Counted from the first letter of the stretch, positions 8,339-19,846 are shown. The stretch is 64,000 nt of DNA from Gammaproteobacteria bacterium (GCA_012960305.1 DUBM01000014.1:1-64000); one strand, 5' to 3'. Notes: a model not told the origin generated them from the sequence alone. Numbers and translations: made by a program.

Positions 8339-9328
8339 CTACTCGGTTACATTAACTGTAATGTAACCATCATGAAAAAGACCGCCGTCATCAGCTCGCC
8401 CCCACAGCGTGTAGTTGCCAGGCTCATCAAATGTGACGCTAACATCATACATACCGTCTTCGGGAACAGCAGGTGGTAGCCACAAAGCGCCCCATGGTGA
8501 ATTAGCACTGGTACGCGTATCTTCCCAAGGTTTAGACTGTGGCGGATCAAAAGTTACTTTGCCTTCACCGCGATAGACATTCCAAGATAGAAATAATCCA
8601 TTTACTTTTTGAACGGTGACTTTTATTGGCGGAGAACTCAGTCTGCGTTCAGCAACACTTTCAGCTGTTACGAAAGCAACTGCTAGGGGACCTCCAACAA
8701 ATTCGGCAAAATTTATAGCTTCTTGTACCGGGTCTGTTGGCGTTGGTAATCCATCGTCAGCCACGCTGGTGCGCAAAGACAAAGGCTGACCAGCTCGTAC
8801 GATTCTAATTTGATCGCCTTGAACTGTCACAATAGGGGGCATGTTGGCTCGAGATTCCGGGCTGCTAGTACCTGCGCCTAGTGACCCTGTCTCTGATGCG
8901 ATTACCATGTTGTCTACTAGGTAGTCCGCCTTGAGAGTTCCATAAGCTTTCCGTTCTACGCCATTCACATCCAGGGTCCAAACCAATTCTCTATCACCCC
9001 AGTCTGAGGGTACATTGACCTCAAAAGTGAAACGATTTCTTCTAGGAAGGAAATGTGTAGGCTGACCTCGGTCAGCTTCACCTGGAGAAAACATATTGTC
9101 TTCGCCAATCTGAACGTTAGGCTCTTCCGCCCAATTTACGTTCATGTAACCAAACATCATATTGAAAGAGCCATCATCTAATGGACGCCATCCCTCAAAC
9201 GCGGGCTCAATATGCTGACCCTTCTGATACGTATCGGCGATCGCCGCTTGGGATAAAAGTGCGGCGACTGTTGATAAAGCTACCAGCCTCAACAAAGCAA
9301 CCCCCCCGTTGCTAATTAAACTTTGCAT
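8339..9328 (-). CDS. Secreted protein of unknown function
   Basis: A 329-residue protein with a signal peptide (hydrophobic core about residues 9-28, AxA-type cleavage near AAIA-DT at 31). The mature part has no cysteine and reads as beta-rich: strands around NRFTFEVNVP, RELVWTLDVNG and a C-terminal Ig/PKD-like segment (MYDVSVTFDEPGNYTLWGRADDGG). A conserved-looking opening WRPLDDGSFNMMFGYMN is notable but I cannot assign it to a named family. It begins 5 bases after the stop of the upstream heme/copper protein, so both are one operon and probably work together in the periplasm. No catalytic motif is visible, so a binding or structural role is possible. Confidence 0.75.
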   Translation of the reverse strand: MQSLISNGGVALLRLVALSTVAALLSQAAIADTYQKGQHIEPAFEGWRPLDDGSFNMMFGYMNVNWAEEPNVQIGEDNMFSPGEADRGQPTHFLPRRNRFTFEVNVPSDWGDRELVWTLDVNGVERKAYGTLKADYLVDNMVIASETGSLGAGTSSPESRANMPPIVTVQGDQIRIVRAGQPLSLRTSVADDGLPTPTDPVQEAINFAEFVGGPLAVAFVTAESVAERRLSSPPIKVTVQKVNGLFLSWNVYRGEGKVTFDPPQSKPWEDTRTSANSPWGALWLPPAVPEDGMYDVSVTFDEPGNYTLWGRADDGGLFHDGYITVNVTE

Positions 9329-9333
9329 TACTA

Positions 9334-10785
9334 TTACTCCTGACTTGCTACTTCATTGGTTAATTCGTCGGTTGTTTCTGCCATTGGAGCCACTAAAGGT
9401 GCTAGGCAAAGAGGACAGCCAATTACATGGTCATTCGGTCCTAAATTTAGTTCTTCACGGCGATCCGCCATTTCTTGAATAAACTGTTCGTCACTAAGTT
9501 TGACTCGCATCCCCAAGTCGATAAACATATTCGTCACCGATCGGTTACCAGACCCTTGCCAGTTTCTAGGGTCAGGTACGTTGGGATTGGTTTCGGTATT
9601 ATTCATATAACCAGTGATATGGAGAATCGTACCCTTGGGCAATAATGGCGTGGCATCGTCGTCATAGGCATAGCCTCGAACCCAGTTGTGATCGTAGCCA
9701 ACACAGCTAAGAGTTTCGACCGAGTATCCCCAAATAGCCTCAAGACACATGCGCTCTCCTGGCGCGTGTAAATGGGGCTCAAAGGTTATGATTTTAGTAT
9801 TCTCTGCCAACACTGTGTAAGCGTGTAATTCCTGATCTTTCTCGTTACCTGCGATGCTGATATCAACACCGTTGCCAAGACCAAGTAAAACACGTTCATA
9901 CTTTGGCTCATAACCCACTGGATGTAATCGGAAACCAATTTCCAGGTGACCTGTAGTGTCTTTGCCATTTGAGTGCATGTGCACAGAATCTGAAACAACA
10001 AAAGAATTAGCTCGAAGCAGGCGTCCTGCTTCTGGTCCAAAGATATCTGCATTACGGCCCACTTCATGCACCGGCCAACCAGTATTGGTATCTTCTATTC
10101 GTTCGCCGTTCTCATCCAGTTGTGAAGTTGCCCAAATCATATGATGAAAGATGTAACGACCGCCGACAGTATCTCGGCCAGTTCCTGCCTGAAAATCGAC
10201 ATCATTTACTTCCACAATTTCTACAGACTTCACATAACGATCTTCAGTTAGGCCAATGGGCACACGATCAATCTCGCCCCACCAATCTGGGGTTCCAGCA
10301 AGCTTAGTCACAGAATTAGTTGAAACGATTAAATCTGGTTGGCCAGCTGTCCACTTGACGCTGTCATCGAAATCCATGGGAGCGGGAGCATCAGCCACAT
10401 CGCCCTTTGGAGTTCCTGATCGTGCCCAAGTGGATATAGCAGCAATCTCTTCATCACTTAATGAGGGATCATATTTGTAGTCTTGAATACCAATATCTTT
10501 TTCCATGTACCAAGGAGGCATAGCTCCAGCACGGTCACGCAGTCCCGTCTTGTACTCAATCAGACCTGCGAAAGGTGCAACTTCGTCATAGGACACAAGA
10601 GGCATTGGGCCCACCCCGGCAGGACGATGGCAGTTTTGGCAACTGCGCTGCAAAATAGGCTCAATGTCTTTGTGAAAGGTAATTTCATCAGCCTGTGCCC
10701 AAGCTTGAATGGGCACAAATGCCGCTAAAAGTGCAGCCGCAGTTGGAAGACATTTGGCCATTGATGAGATGCTGGAATTCCACAT
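9334..10785 (-). CDS. Periplasmic heme c / type II copper monooxygenase-like protein
   Basis: A 483-residue secreted protein (signal peptide to about residue 30, AWA-QA). An N-terminal cytochrome-like region carries CQNCH (49-53) followed by RPAGVGPMPLVSY, a layout seen in secreted c-heme proteins fused to other enzymes. The body has motifs resembling the peptidylglycine/dopamine monooxygenase fold: HHM at 214-216, HMH at about 269-271, His280, EPHLHAPGERM (His338, His340, Met346) and ILHITGYMNNTETNP near 387-401. In that family such His and Met residues bind two copper ions. A CPLC motif lies near the C-terminus. First gene of a two-gene operon with the secreted protein ending at 8339. The substrate is unknown; oxygenase activity is inferred, not shown. 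Confidence 0.75.
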   Translation of the reverse strand: MWNSSISSMAKCLPTAAALLAAFVPIQAWAQADEITFHKDIEPILQRSCQNCHRPAGVGPMPLVSYDEVAPFAGLIEYKTGLRDRAGAMPPWYMEKDIGIQDYKYDPSLSDEEIAAISTWARSGTPKGDVADAPAPMDFDDSVKWTAGQPDLIVSTNSVTKLAGTPDWWGEIDRVPIGLTEDRYVKSVEIVEVNDVDFQAGTGRDTVGGRYIFHHMIWATSQLDENGERIEDTNTGWPVHEVGRNADIFGPEAGRLLRANSFVVSDSVHMHSNGKDTTGHLEIGFRLHPVGYEPKYERVLLGLGNGVDISIAGNEKDQELHAYTVLAENTKIITFEPHLHAPGERMCLEAIWGYSVETLSCVGYDHNWVRGYAYDDDATPLLPKGTILHITGYMNNTETNPNVPDPRNWQGSGNRSVTNMFIDLGMRVKLSDEQFIQEMADRREELNLGPNDHVIGCPLCLAPLVAPMAETTDELTNEVASQE

Positions 10786-11131
10786 GGTAAGACCCTCATA
10801 AAAATATTAAATTATTCAAAATTTTGAGCACAAAAGATGCCCTCAAAAAGAGGATTCAATCAGAATTCCAGGCGTTTGTCTGCTCAAAAACAAGGAAAAC
10901 CTAGCTGATATCAATTGCCTCTAACGTGGATGTTACTAAAAACCTGTTATCTCATTGTTTTATATCTACTTATTAGCGAAGTATCTGAGAAATAAAAATC
11001 TCTTTTGTTACTAAATATTATTACTTCCTTTGTCATTGTCGGCACTCAGATGACAATAAAAAAGGCCACCGCTTCCTATTGAAGTGATAGCCTTCTAATT
11101 TCGTACTTACTGAGGCTAAATTACCTGCCTA
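10786..11131. other. Intergenic: upstream of heme/copper operon and downstream of pnp
   Basis: About 346 AT-rich bases between two leftward genes. It holds the pnp terminator at 11058-11094 and must hold the promoter of the heme/copper operon. I see no ORF and cannot fix a promoter. Confidence 0.4.
11058..11094 (-). terminator. Intrinsic terminator of pnp
   Basis: On the minus strand an inverted repeat (AAGGC-CAC-CTTC paired with GAAG-GTG-GCCTT, small internal bulges) is followed by a run of T, 38 bases after the pnp stop. It closes the long rimP to pnp operon. Confidence 0.7.
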
Positions 11132-13246
11132 CTATTCGGCAGCAAAACCTGCTCTTTCTTCTTCAGTAATTTCTTTGATGCTTAGCTTGATCCGACCGCG
11201 AGCATCGAGATCAGTACACTTCACCAATATCTCTTCACCTTCGCTCATATGCTCATTGACGTTTTCAACACGCTCTTGAGAAATCTGAGAGATATGAACT
11301 AGGCCGTCTTTACCAGGAATGATAGTAATAAAGGCTCCGAAGTCGACAATACGGGCTACCTTGCCCATATACAATTTACCAATTTCAGCTTCAGCGGTAA
11401 TGGCGTTAACCATTTCAACAGCTGCGTCACGAGAATCAGCATCTTCACCATAGATCCGAACATTGCCGTCATCATCGATATCAACAGAAGCGCCGGTATC
11501 TGCAGTAATACCACGGATAACAGCACCGCCTTTGCCGATAACATCGCGAATCTTGTCAGGATCAATCTTGATCATCGCCATAGCTGGCGCATTTTCAGAA
11601 ACTTCCTCACGAGCCGTGGAGATAACCTTATTCATTTCACCAAGAATGTGGATTCTTGCTGTATTGGCCTGCTCCAAAGCGATTTCCATAATCTCTTCGG
11701 TGATGCCTTGAATTTTAATATCCATCTGCAAAGCCGTTACGCCTTTGTTTGTTCCGGCTACTTTAAAATCCATATCACCAAGGTGATCTTCATCGCCAAG
11801 AATGTCAGTCAGGACAGCAAAGCGCTCACCTTCCTTGATCAGACCCATCGCAATACCAGCCACTGGAGCTGTTACTGGAACGCCGGCATCCATCATAGCT
11901 AGGCTGCTGCCACAGACGCTGGCCATAGAACTGGAACCATTAGATTCAGTAATTTCGGAAACCACTCGAATCGCATAAGGAAACTCCTCCTCTGTTGGCA
12001 TTACCGCAGCAACACCGCGGCGAGCCAAACGTCCATGGCCGATTTCACGTCGCTTAGGACCGCCCATAAAACCTGCCTCACCTACTGAGTAAGGAGGAAA
12101 GTTGTAATGCAACATGAAAGGATCTTTTCTTGATCCTCCAAGGTCCTCAATAATTTGAGAATCACGCAGCGCTCCAAGAGTTGTAACAACTAATGCCTGA
12201 GTTTCACCTCGAGTAAACAAAGCGGAACCGTGAGCTTTTGGCAGCACGCCAGTTTCAACATGAATCGCACGAACGGTTTTAGTATCACGACCATCGATAC
12301 GTGGAGAGCCATCGAGAATACTATTACGAACTGTGCTTTTTTCCAGCTTAGCGAAAACATCTTTAACATCGCCTTCTTCCACGCCGGATTCTTCATTGAC
12401 TAACTGCTCAACAGCCTGTTGTTGTAGCTCACCAATAGCATCTTGGCGAGCCATCTTATCGGAAATTTTATAAGCTTCGGTTACACCACTTGCGAATTTC
12501 TCGGCAACGGCTGACTTAAGAGTTTCATTAATAGCAGCTACTTCCCAATCCCAGGCCGGCTTGCCGGCTTCGGCTTTAAGTTCATTGATTGCATTGACCG
12601 CAACTTGCATTTCTTGGTGGGCAAACAAGACTCCACCCAGCATTAGATCTTCAGAGAGCTCTTTCGCTTCCGATTCAACCATTAGCACTGCAGATTTAGT
12701 TCCAGCCACAACCATTTCAAGCTGGGAGGCTTCTAACTGAGCAGCCGTTGGATTTAATATATAACCCTGTTCAGTATCGTAGCCAACTCGTGCCGCGCCG
12801 ATGGGCTCAGCGAATGGAATGCCAGAAATCGCCAAAGCAGCAGACGCTCCCAAGAGCCCGGCTATATCTGGATCTTCATTTTTGTCTGCAGAGATTACGG
12901 TGCAGATAACCTGCACTTCATTCATAAAGCCCTTCGGGAACAAAGGACGAATTGGCCTATCGATCAATCTCGAAGTGAGAGTTTCTTTCTCAGTTGGTCG
13001 ACCTTCACGCTTGAAAAATCCACCAGGGATTTTACCAACAGCATAAGTTTTTTCCTGATAGTTAACCGTTAGCGGAAAAAATGCCGCGTGAGGATTTGCT
13101 TGTTTCCTACCTACAACAGTTGCTAATACCTGGGAATTGCCCATTGTTACTACAACTGCCCCAGTTGCTTGCCTAGCGACCTTGCCTGTTTCAATCGTGA
13201 CCGTTTGATCACCATACTGAAACGTCTTGCTTACTGGATTAAACAT
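11132..13246 (-). CDS. pnp: Polyribonucleotide nucleotidyltransferase (PNPase)
   Basis: This 704-residue enzyme degrades RNA 3' to 5' by phosphorolysis and is part of the RNA degradosome. Two RNase PH domains are separated by a helical linker; the second one carries the conserved [16 protein letters not shown] and the [13 protein letters not shown] motif. The C-terminal part has a KH domain with the GKGG loop ([15 protein letters not shown]) and an S1 domain ([21 protein letters not shown]). Full length. It follows rpsO by 78 bases containing a strong hairpin, as in other gammaproteobacteria, where such a hairpin is an RNase III target in autoregulation. Confidence 0.98.
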   Translation of the reverse strand: MFNPVSKTFQYGDQTVTIETGKVARQATGAVVVTMGNSQVLATVVGRKQANPHAAFFPLTVNYQEKTYAVGKIPGGFFKREGRPTEKETLTSRLIDRPIRPLFPKGFMNEVQVICTVISADKNEDPDIAGLLGASAALAISGIPFAEPIGAARVGYDTEQGYILNPTAAQLEASQLEMVVAGTKSAVLMVESEAKELSEDLMLGGVLFAHQEMQVAVNAINELKAEAGKPAWDWEVAAINETLKSAVAEKFASGVTEAYKISDKMARQDAIGELQQQAVEQLVNEESGVEEGDVKDVFAKLEKSTVRNSILDGSPRIDGRDTKTVRAIHVETGVLPKAHGSALFTRGETQALVVTTLGALRDSQIIEDLGGSRKDPFMLHYNFPPYSVGEAGFMGGPKRREIGHGRLARRGVAAVMPTEEEFPYAIRVVSEITESNGSSSMASVCGSSLAMMDAGVPVTAPVAGIAMGLIKEGERFAVLTDILGDEDHLGDMDFKVAGTNKGVTALQMDIKIQGITEEIMEIALEQANTARIHILGEMNKVISTAREEVSENAPAMAMIKIDPDKIRDVIGKGGAVIRGITADTGASVDIDDDGNVRIYGEDADSRDAAVEMVNAITAEAEIGKLYMGKVARIVDFGAFITIIPGKDGLVHISQISQERVENVNEHMSEGEEILVKCTDLDARGRIKLSIKEITEEERAGFAAE

Positions 13247-13274
13247 AATATTTACCTACTATTTACTTATTAAC

Positions 13275-13299
13275 GCAGGGCCAACTCATCAGGCCCTGC
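13275..13299 (-). promoter_or_regulatory. rpsO-pnp intergenic hairpin
   Basis: A perfect 8-bp inverted repeat GCAGGGCC / GGCCCTGC with a 9-base loop lies between rpsO and pnp, about 30 bases before the pnp start. There is no long T-run after it, so it is more likely an RNA processing or stability hairpin than a full terminator. In E. coli the equivalent position is an RNase III cleavage site; the same role here is inferred. Confidence 0.6.
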
Positions 13300-13324
13300 A
13301 GGGTATTTCCTATTAATAATTCGA

Positions 13325-13594
13325 CTACCGACGCAGACCAAGTCCTTTGATCAAAGCAGCATATCGTTCGATATTCTTTCGCTTCAAATAATCAAGTAAC
13401 TTTCTTCTGCTATTCACCATGCGAATAAGACCGCGACGTGAATGGTGGTCATGGATGTGCTCTTTAAAGTGAGCCTGCAATTCATTAATATTTGCTGTGA
13501 GTAAGGCAACTTGGACTTCAGGGGACCCTGTATCGCCATCTCCTTGCGCGTAATCTTTAATGATTGTTTCTTTCTGTTCAGCTGATAAAGCCAT
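13325..13594 (-). CDS. rpsO: 30S ribosomal protein S15
   Basis: The 89-residue primary 16S rRNA-binding protein of the small-subunit platform. The full conserved sequence is present, including [25 protein letters not shown] and a basic C-terminal [14 protein letters not shown] ribosome site precedes the ATG. It lies 247 bases after truB and just before pnp, the usual order. Confidence 0.98.
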   Translation of the reverse strand: MALSAEQKETIIKDYAQGDGDTGSPEVQVALLTANINELQAHFKEHIHDHHSRRGLIRMVNSRRKLLDYLKRKNIERYAALIKGLGLRR

Positions 13595-13841
13595 TTCTCA
13601 TTTCTCCGTAAATATGCTTTTAGTTCAAGTTAGCGAACTTGTTATTGGATACTCATATAGTTTTTAACAACGCTGCTAACATTAACTTCCATTTAAAATC
13701 AGCATAACCATGCATACTTATAGTTACCTGATACTTTCCTTCTAGCTAATGTAATTTGATTTACTTAACTACTTAATTTATAAGCTTACTTACAAACTTG
13801 TTTAAGTATTTACTGAAAAGCCCCCAAGTTTATTCTCGGGA

Positions 13842-14765
13842 TTAAGCAGAGGTTAGGATTAACCGTTTCGGAGCAACTTTTCCATCATCATCAATACATC
13901 CGATGCCAATAAATTGTTCCTCTTCATACAGCCTTACCAATCCTTCTTCGGGCAAGTGTCTTACCAATACTGATTGTCCGTTTTTAAACTGACTCGCAGC
14001 AATACTTGGCAAATTCACTTCGGGCAAATCTTCGATCGCCCTATCCATTGGAATGAGATTCTGATCGAGACGATCCATTCCATGTTTTTCTTTTACTTCA
14101 CGTAACGCGTCGGTGCTTACACAATCTGCTTCAGTGAATGCGCCTGCTTGCAATCGGCGTAGTGCAATAATGTGTGCACCACAACCAAGATCTTGCCCTA
14201 GATCATCGGCAATAGTCCGAATATAGGTGCCTTTAGTACAAGTTATTTCAAGTTCGATTTCATCGCCTTGAAAATCAGTTAATTCTAATTCGTAAACACA
14301 AATACTTCGTGCTTCTCGAGGAATAGTTTTCCCCTCTCGTGCCAACTTATAAAGCGGCACTCCATCCACTTTTAAAGCTGAGTGCATTGGCGGTATTTGC
14401 TGGGTCTCTCCTTTAAATGACTGCAATGCTTTCTCGACTTGCTCGCGGCTAACATTTACTTCATCGCATTGTGCAATTACCTGCCCTTCACTGTCCGCAC
14501 TATCAGTGCGAATTCCTAGTTTTATGCGAGCTCGGTATCTCTTATCCGAATTCAGCAAAAACTGAGACACTTTCGTAGCCTCACCTAAACAAAGTGGCAA
14601 TACGCCAGTTGCTAAGGGATCCAAACTGCCCGTATGGCCAGCTTTATTGGCTTCAAAAAGCCACTTAACTTCCTGCAAAGCCTTGTTAGAACTGAGACCT
14701 ACAGCCTTGTCTAACACTATAATGCCGCTAATGCTTCGACCTTTTCTACGCCGTTGTTTTGCCAA
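13842..14765 (-). CDS. truB: tRNA pseudouridine(55) synthase
   Basis: This 307-residue enzyme makes pseudouridine 55 in the T-loop of tRNAs. The catalytic Asp is in GHTGSLDPLATGVLP (about residue 49), and the family motifs YRARIKLG and CTKGTYIRT follow; a PUA-like C-terminal domain completes it. It starts 6 bases after the rbfA stop, so translation is probably coupled. Confidence 0.97.
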   Translation of the reverse strand: MAKQRRRKGRSISGIIVLDKAVGLSSNKALQEVKWLFEANKAGHTGSLDPLATGVLPLCLGEATKVSQFLLNSDKRYRARIKLGIRTDSADSEGQVIAQCDEVNVSREQVEKALQSFKGETQQIPPMHSALKVDGVPLYKLAREGKTIPREARSICVYELELTDFQGDEIELEITCTKGTYIRTIADDLGQDLGCGAHIIALRRLQAGAFTEADCVSTDALREVKEKHGMDRLDQNLIPMDRAIEDLPEVNLPSIAASQFKNGQSVLVRHLPEEGLVRLYEEEQFIGIGCIDDDGKVAPKRLILTSA

Positions 14766-14771
14766 GGGCGT

Positions 14772-15203
14772 TTAGTCTCCACTATGCTGATTCTGATCAG
14801 CTTCTAGGGCATTATCTATCAGCTTTGATAATTGTTGGCCTCTTTCTACACTAGCGTCGTAATGAAATTTTAACTTTGGCACTACTCTAAGACTCAATCT
14901 TTTTGCCAATAAAGAGCGCAGAAAACCAGCTGCCTTATTTAAAGCTTTAATGTTTTCTGCGACTTCCAACTTATCCAAATCACCAGGCTCGGATAGCGTG
15001 TCGAAATCTGCTTGCCCGTTGTTGGACAAAGAATTCAATACTGTGACATAGATATTGGCGTAGGCAAGGTCTTTGCTTACGTCAACAGCTGTTATTGATA
15101 CCATTCCCACTCTGGGATCATTTACTTCCATCTGAATCAGCGTGGCGATTTCTCGCCGCATCTGATCTGCTACTCTCTGAGCTCTGGAAGACATTTCTGC
15201 CAT
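14772..15203 (-). CDS. rbfA: 30S ribosome-binding factor A
   Basis: This 143-residue KH-fold protein assists late maturation of the 30S subunit and the 16S 5' end. The typical opening (SSRAQRVADQMRREIATLIQ) and the DPRVGMVSIT motif are present. It lies between infB (23-base gap) and truB (6-base gap) in the conserved operon order. Confidence 0.96.
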   Translation of the reverse strand: MAEMSSRAQRVADQMRREIATLIQMEVNDPRVGMVSITAVDVSKDLAYANIYVTVLNSLSNNGQADFDTLSEPGDLDKLEVAENIKALNKAAGFLRSLLAKRLSLRVVPKLKFHYDASVERGQQLSKLIDNALEADQNQHSGD

Positions 15204-15226
15204 GACTTGATTCCGAGTTGAAGTCT

Positions 15227-17782
15227 TTAATCAAGACTTCTGGCTACTTCCGTTGTTTCGTAAACTTCAATTTTGTCGCCAACTTTCACATCGGTATAGT
15301 TGCGAACGCCTATGCCACACTCAATGCCATTGCGTACTTCGTTTGCATCGTCTTTAAAGCGCCGTAGTGATTCCAATTCGCCTTCATAAATAACGACATT
15401 ATCTCTGAGTACCCGAATTGGCTTAGCTCGATAAACAGTGCCTTCAATTACCATGCTGCCGGCGATCTGCCCAAACTTCGGCGAATTAAATACGTCGCGC
15501 ACTTCAGCGATGCCGACTATTTCTTCGCGAATTTCAGGGGAGAGCATTCCACCCATGATAGCTTTTGCATCATCAACTACATCGTAGATTACATTATAGT
15601 AGCGTAACTGCAGGCCTTCGTTCTCAGCTATGTCGCGAGACGTTTTGTCGGCTCTTACGTTAAAGCCAATAATCATAGCTTTGGATGTCGCAGCCAAATG
15701 AACATCAGTCTCGGATATTCCTCCGACACCAGAGGCGACTATATTTACTTCGACTTCTTCTGTATTCAGTTTCTGCAAGGAACCTACAATTGCTTCCAAG
15801 GACCCCCTTACATCTGTCTTCAAAACTACGTTGAAAAGGCTTTTAGATGCTCCGCCGATTCCGTCGAACATATTCTCAATCATGCTGCTCTGTTGCTTCG
15901 CTTGCATACTGTCGCGATGACGAATGCGGCGAAATTCAGCGACGTCTCTTGCCTTCTTCTCATCGGTAACCACAACAAATTCATCACCTGCATCAGGCAC
16001 ACCCTTTAATCCAAGAATTTCAACCGGGATTGCCGGACCTGCAGACTGCACGGTCTGACCTAATTCATCAATAAGCGCCCGAACTTTACCGAATTCATGA
16101 CCTGCCAAAACAATATCGCCAGCATTCAATGTGCCGTTTTGAACCAGCACCGAAGCTACTGGACCGCGGCCTTTATCTAGCCGAGATTCGATAACCACAC
16201 CTCGACCGGGCACATCGATGTAAGCTTTAAGTTCTAATAGCTCAGCTTGAAGTAGAATCGCCTCAAGTAATTGATCAACTCCTGTGCCTTCTATAGCTGA
16301 TACTTCAATAAATTGTGTGTCGCCGCCCCAATCATCGGGAATGACTTCCATAGCGGACAGCTCATTCTTAACTCGATCAGGGTCAACACCTTCTTTGTCA
16401 ATTTTATTGATGGCAACAACAAGTGGAACTCCAGCAGCCTTGGCGTGCTGAACCGCTTCTTCGGTTTGAGGCTTTACTCCGTCATCAGCAGCTACAACTA
16501 ACACGATAACATCAGTAAATTTTGCACCACGGGCACGCATAGCTGTGAATGCTGCGTGACCAGGAGTGTCGATAAAACTAACCATGCCATGATCGGTATT
16601 CACATGATAAGCACCGATATGTTGCGTGATACCGCCGGCTTCATGTGATGCAACCGTAGCTTTACGAATATAATCCAGTAGCGAAGTCTTACCATGATCT
16701 ACGTGCCCCATTACTGTGACAACAGGGGCCCTAGCTACTTCCACATTACCAATTTCAGCTTCAATTGAATCAACCAATTGTTCTTCGATGGCATCTTCGG
16801 ATACAAAACTAGCTTTATGGCCCATCTCTTCGACTAGTAAAGTTGATGTATCTTGATCAAGAACTTGGTTAATTGTCGCCATTACACCCATATTGATAAG
16901 AATCTTTATCAACTCGCCTGATTTAACAGACATTTGTTGCGCAAGATCTCCGAGAGTGCTGGCTTCTCCAATTTGGATTTCTTTGGTAATAAATTCAGTG
17001 GGCTTTTCGAATGCATGTTTTTGCGCGGTTAGCCTCTTGCCTTTGCGACCGCCGCGACGTGCACGACCACCAATCTCATCGAAATCATCGCCTTCGAGAA
17101 CAAAGTCATCATTAACATGAATAGTCTTGGCCTGGCGTTTTGGGGCTTGGGCCTTCGATTTGTTGCGGAGGTGGGTTTTCTTTTTCTCAGCTGGATCTTC
17201 ACCGCCACTCTTTCCAGCACCTTTACGCTTTGCCCCCGACTTTGCAGCACGGGCCGCTTCTGCCTCTTCTAGAGGAACTTCTGGGACAACGGCCTCAATC
17301 TTAGGCGGTGCTTTTACGTCTACCGGCTTCTCAACTTCTTCGCCGACTTTAAGCTCAACATCTGCTGTTACCTGATCGTCTTCAGTTGTTTCTTGAGCTG
17401 CTTCTAAATTTGGATCTAGCGTTTCTTCTGTAAGCGCTTCACCATCTTGTACCACTTCGTCATCAGCGATAGTGCTGCGCTTTACGTAAGTTCGTTTTTT
17501 CCGTACTTCAACGTTTACTGTTTTGCCACGTCCGTGAGTAGACGCAGATTTAAGTGTGGCTATAGTTTTTCGTTTGAGGGTAATTTTCTTCGGGGCACCA
17601 TCGGTCGCTTCCCTGTCACCATGACTACGACGCAGAAACAAAAGCAAGGAATTCTTGTCTTCGTTCGAAATCTGCTCGTCAACCTTAGTGTGAGGCAAGC
17701 CTGCTTCTTTAACCTGAGACAACAGCTTATCTACCGATACACCAACCACATCGGCGAGTTCACTTATTGTTACATCTGCCAT
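15227..17782 (-). CDS. infB: Translation initiation factor IF-2
   Basis: This 851-residue GTPase brings initiator tRNA to the 30S subunit. An N-terminal IF2N domain (1-50) is followed by a charged linker of low complexity (about 100-250), a second IF2N-like domain (about 268-320), then the G domain with GHVDHGKT (359-366), DTPGH and NKID, and domains II to C2. The linker is shorter than in E. coli. It lies between nusA (60-base gap) and rbfA. The initiator tRNA it binds is encoded at the head of the same gene run. Confidence 0.98.
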   Translation of the reverse strand: MADVTISELADVVGVSVDKLLSQVKEAGLPHTKVDEQISNEDKNSLLLFLRRSHGDREATDGAPKKITLKRKTIATLKSASTHGRGKTVNVEVRKKRTYVKRSTIADDEVVQDGEALTEETLDPNLEAAQETTEDDQVTADVELKVGEEVEKPVDVKAPPKIEAVVPEVPLEEAEAARAAKSGAKRKGAGKSGGEDPAEKKKTHLRNKSKAQAPKRQAKTIHVNDDFVLEGDDFDEIGGRARRGGRKGKRLTAQKHAFEKPTEFITKEIQIGEASTLGDLAQQMSVKSGELIKILINMGVMATINQVLDQDTSTLLVEEMGHKASFVSEDAIEEQLVDSIEAEIGNVEVARAPVVTVMGHVDHGKTSLLDYIRKATVASHEAGGITQHIGAYHVNTDHGMVSFIDTPGHAAFTAMRARGAKFTDVIVLVVAADDGVKPQTEEAVQHAKAAGVPLVVAINKIDKEGVDPDRVKNELSAMEVIPDDWGGDTQFIEVSAIEGTGVDQLLEAILLQAELLELKAYIDVPGRGVVIESRLDKGRGPVASVLVQNGTLNAGDIVLAGHEFGKVRALIDELGQTVQSAGPAIPVEILGLKGVPDAGDEFVVVTDEKKARDVAEFRRIRHRDSMQAKQQSSMIENMFDGIGGASKSLFNVVLKTDVRGSLEAIVGSLQKLNTEEVEVNIVASGVGGISETDVHLAATSKAMIIGFNVRADKTSRDIAENEGLQLRYYNVIYDVVDDAKAIMGGMLSPEIREEIVGIAEVRDVFNSPKFGQIAGSMVIEGTVYRAKPIRVLRDNVVIYEGELESLRRFKDDANEVRNGIECGIGVRNYTDVKVGDKIEVYETTEVARSLD

Positions 17783-17842
17783 TCATTTACTCCCATACAA
17801 CGCCGCTACTTTTGTTTAATAGACCTTGGTATTCAAACCGTT

Positions 17843-19330
17843 TTATTCAAACCAAGGCGCACGCGCTGTCATAATCAGCTTCCCAGCTCTTTCTTCATCC
17901 ATGTTTTCTATATCTATTAATTCGTCGATCGACTGCTCTGCCAGTGCTTCCATATTCAGAATGTCACGTTTGGATAACTCCAAGGCTAAAGTGTCATCCA
18001 TCCCCTCCATATTTAGCAGATCGTCAGCAATATTTGCTTTTGAGAGATCTTCTTCTGATGCAATTGCTTGCGTTAACAAAGCATCTTTTGCTCTGCTTCT
18101 AAGATCATTGGCAATTTCTTCATCAAAGCCATCCATCGCCAATATCTCATCGAGAGGGACATAAGCAATCTCTTCCAATGAGGTAAACCCTTCTTGGACT
18201 AATACTTCAGAGACGTCTTCATCAACATCCAGCTTCTCCATAAACATTGCAATGAAGTTGCTCGCTTCCTGCAGTTGTTTAGCAGCCGCGTCTTCTTCAC
18301 TCATTACATTGATAGTCCAGCCAGTTAGCTCACTAGAAAGACGAACATTTTGACCGTTGCGACCAATCGCCTGGGCTAAATTTTCTTCTTCAACGGCAAT
18401 GTCCATAGTGTGGCTGTCTTCATCCACAATAATCGAGGCAACTTCTGCCGGAGACATTGAATTAATTACCAATTGCGCCGGGTTGTCATCCCAAAGAATA
18501 ATGTCAATGCGTTCATTAGAAAGTTCGTTTGATACCACTTGCACTCGCGATCCACGCATACCAACACAAGCACCTACCGGATCTATACGACCGTCGTTTG
18601 TTCTAACAACAATCTTCGCTCGTGAGCCCGGGTCACGAGCGGCTGCTTTTATCTCAATTATTTCTTCTGAAATTTCTGGAACTTCGATCTTAAATAGCTC
18701 AATCAACATATCCGGTGATGTTCTGCTGAGGAATAATTGTGGCCCTCGTTGTTCAAAACGGACATCAGTTAGCAATGCTCGTAGTCGATCGCTTGTGCGA
18801 AATGTTTCACGAGGAATCATCTGATCACGTGGAAGTAACGCTTCGGCGTTACCACCAAGATCAACAATAATATTATCTCTGGTTACCTTCTTAACCGTGC
18901 CAGAAACAAGTTCACCAATTCGATCTTGGTATTCACCGATGACGATTTTTCTTTCGGCCTCTCGTACTTTCTGAACGATAACTTGTTTCGCAGTTTGTGC
19001 TGCTATACGACCAAATTCTACGTTATCGATTTTCTCTTCCCATTTATCACCAATGGCAAGTCCCTTATCTTTCTCACCGGCTTGAACCAGAGTGATTTGG
19101 GAACCTTCTTCCAGATACTCTTCTTCTTCGACAACCGTCCATACGCGGAATGTTTCATAATCTCCGGTTTCACGATCAACTGCCACACGACAGTCAATCT
19201 CGGCTCGGTCATTAAGTTTCTTTGTTGCAGTTGCAAGTGCTGATTCTATTGCTTCAAAAATCACACCAGGCGAAACGCCTTTCTCAGCCGAGACGGCGTC
19301 TGCAACCATTAATATTTCTTTACTCATCAT
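17843..19330 (-). CDS. nusA: Transcription termination/antitermination factor NusA
   Basis: This 495-residue RNA polymerase-associated factor modulates pausing, termination and antitermination. Visible: N-terminal domain, S1 domain ([22 protein letters not shown]), KH domains ([13 protein letters not shown] and [14 protein letters not shown]) and two acidic C-terminal AR repeats (about 365-430 and 440-495). The start at the first of two adjacent ATG codons has AAGGTG upstream. Position between rimP and infB is standard. Confidence 0.98.
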   Translation of the reverse strand: MMSKEILMVADAVSAEKGVSPGVIFEAIESALATATKKLNDRAEIDCRVAVDRETGDYETFRVWTVVEEEEYLEEGSQITLVQAGEKDKGLAIGDKWEEKIDNVEFGRIAAQTAKQVIVQKVREAERKIVIGEYQDRIGELVSGTVKKVTRDNIIVDLGGNAEALLPRDQMIPRETFRTSDRLRALLTDVRFEQRGPQLFLSRTSPDMLIELFKIEVPEISEEIIEIKAAARDPGSRAKIVVRTNDGRIDPVGACVGMRGSRVQVVSNELSNERIDIILWDDNPAQLVINSMSPAEVASIIVDEDSHTMDIAVEEENLAQAIGRNGQNVRLSSELTGWTINVMSEEDAAAKQLQEASNFIAMFMEKLDVDEDVSEVLVQEGFTSLEEIAYVPLDEILAMDGFDEEIANDLRSRAKDALLTQAIASEEDLSKANIADDLLNMEGMDDTLALELSKRDILNMEALAEQSIDELIDIENMDEERAGKLIMTARAPWFE

Positions 19331-19393
19331 AATCGTGTCACCTTACTCAAAACTTGTGCCGAAATAGAATCAGGCACATAGAGTAATAATCAC

Positions 19394-19846
19394 TCAGAAG
19401 ACTATGCTTGCTTTCTCGATGTCTGAATGAAACAGCTCATACTCAACACCATCAACTTGCAAACAAATATTGTCTCCTTCAACCTTCACAATATTACCCT
19501 TAAACTTACGCCTTCCATCGAGTGGATTACGTAAGCGCACATTTACGTCGCTTCCCGCGAATTGTTCAAATTGAACCGCCGTAAATAAAGGTCGGTCCAA
19601 TCCAGGTGAAGATACTTCCAATGTATATTCACTAGATATTGGATCTTCTACATCTAATTGAGCGCTGGCTTGTCGACTAACTTTCTCACAATCTTCAATC
19701 GTGATGCCTGCGGCACTCTCGATATAAATTCGCAGCAAGGAATACCTCCCTTGCTGGTTAAGCTCGATTCCCCACAATTCCAACCCGAGGGCTGCAATCG
19801 TTGGCTCAATCATCTCTGCTACTAAGGCGACGCTACTTTTCACCAT
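19394..19846 (-). CDS. rimP: Ribosome maturation factor RimP
   Basis: This 150-residue protein is needed for 30S maturation. I choose the ATG at 19846 (MVKSSVALVAEMI) because GAAGAG lies just upstream and the protein then has the family length. A longer frame reaching 19921 would run through the terminator hairpin at 19898-19918 and add an unrelated N-terminus. The motif GLDRPLFTAVQFEQFAG and the GRRKFKG segment are family-typical. First protein gene after initiator tRNA, 63 bases before nusA. Confidence 0.94.
   Translation of the reverse strand: MVKSSVALVAEMIEPTIAALGLELWGIELNQQGRYSLLRIYIESAAGITIEDCEKVSRQASAQLDVEDPISSEYTLEVSSPGLDRPLFTAVQFEQFAGSDVNVRLRNPLDGRRKFKGNIVKVEGDNICLQVDGVEYELFHSDIEKASIVF

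Noticed and set aside
15698-17920. Several rightward ORFs of 60-157 codons opposite infB and nusA
   Set aside because: They are antisense shadows of strongly conserved genes and show no family features.
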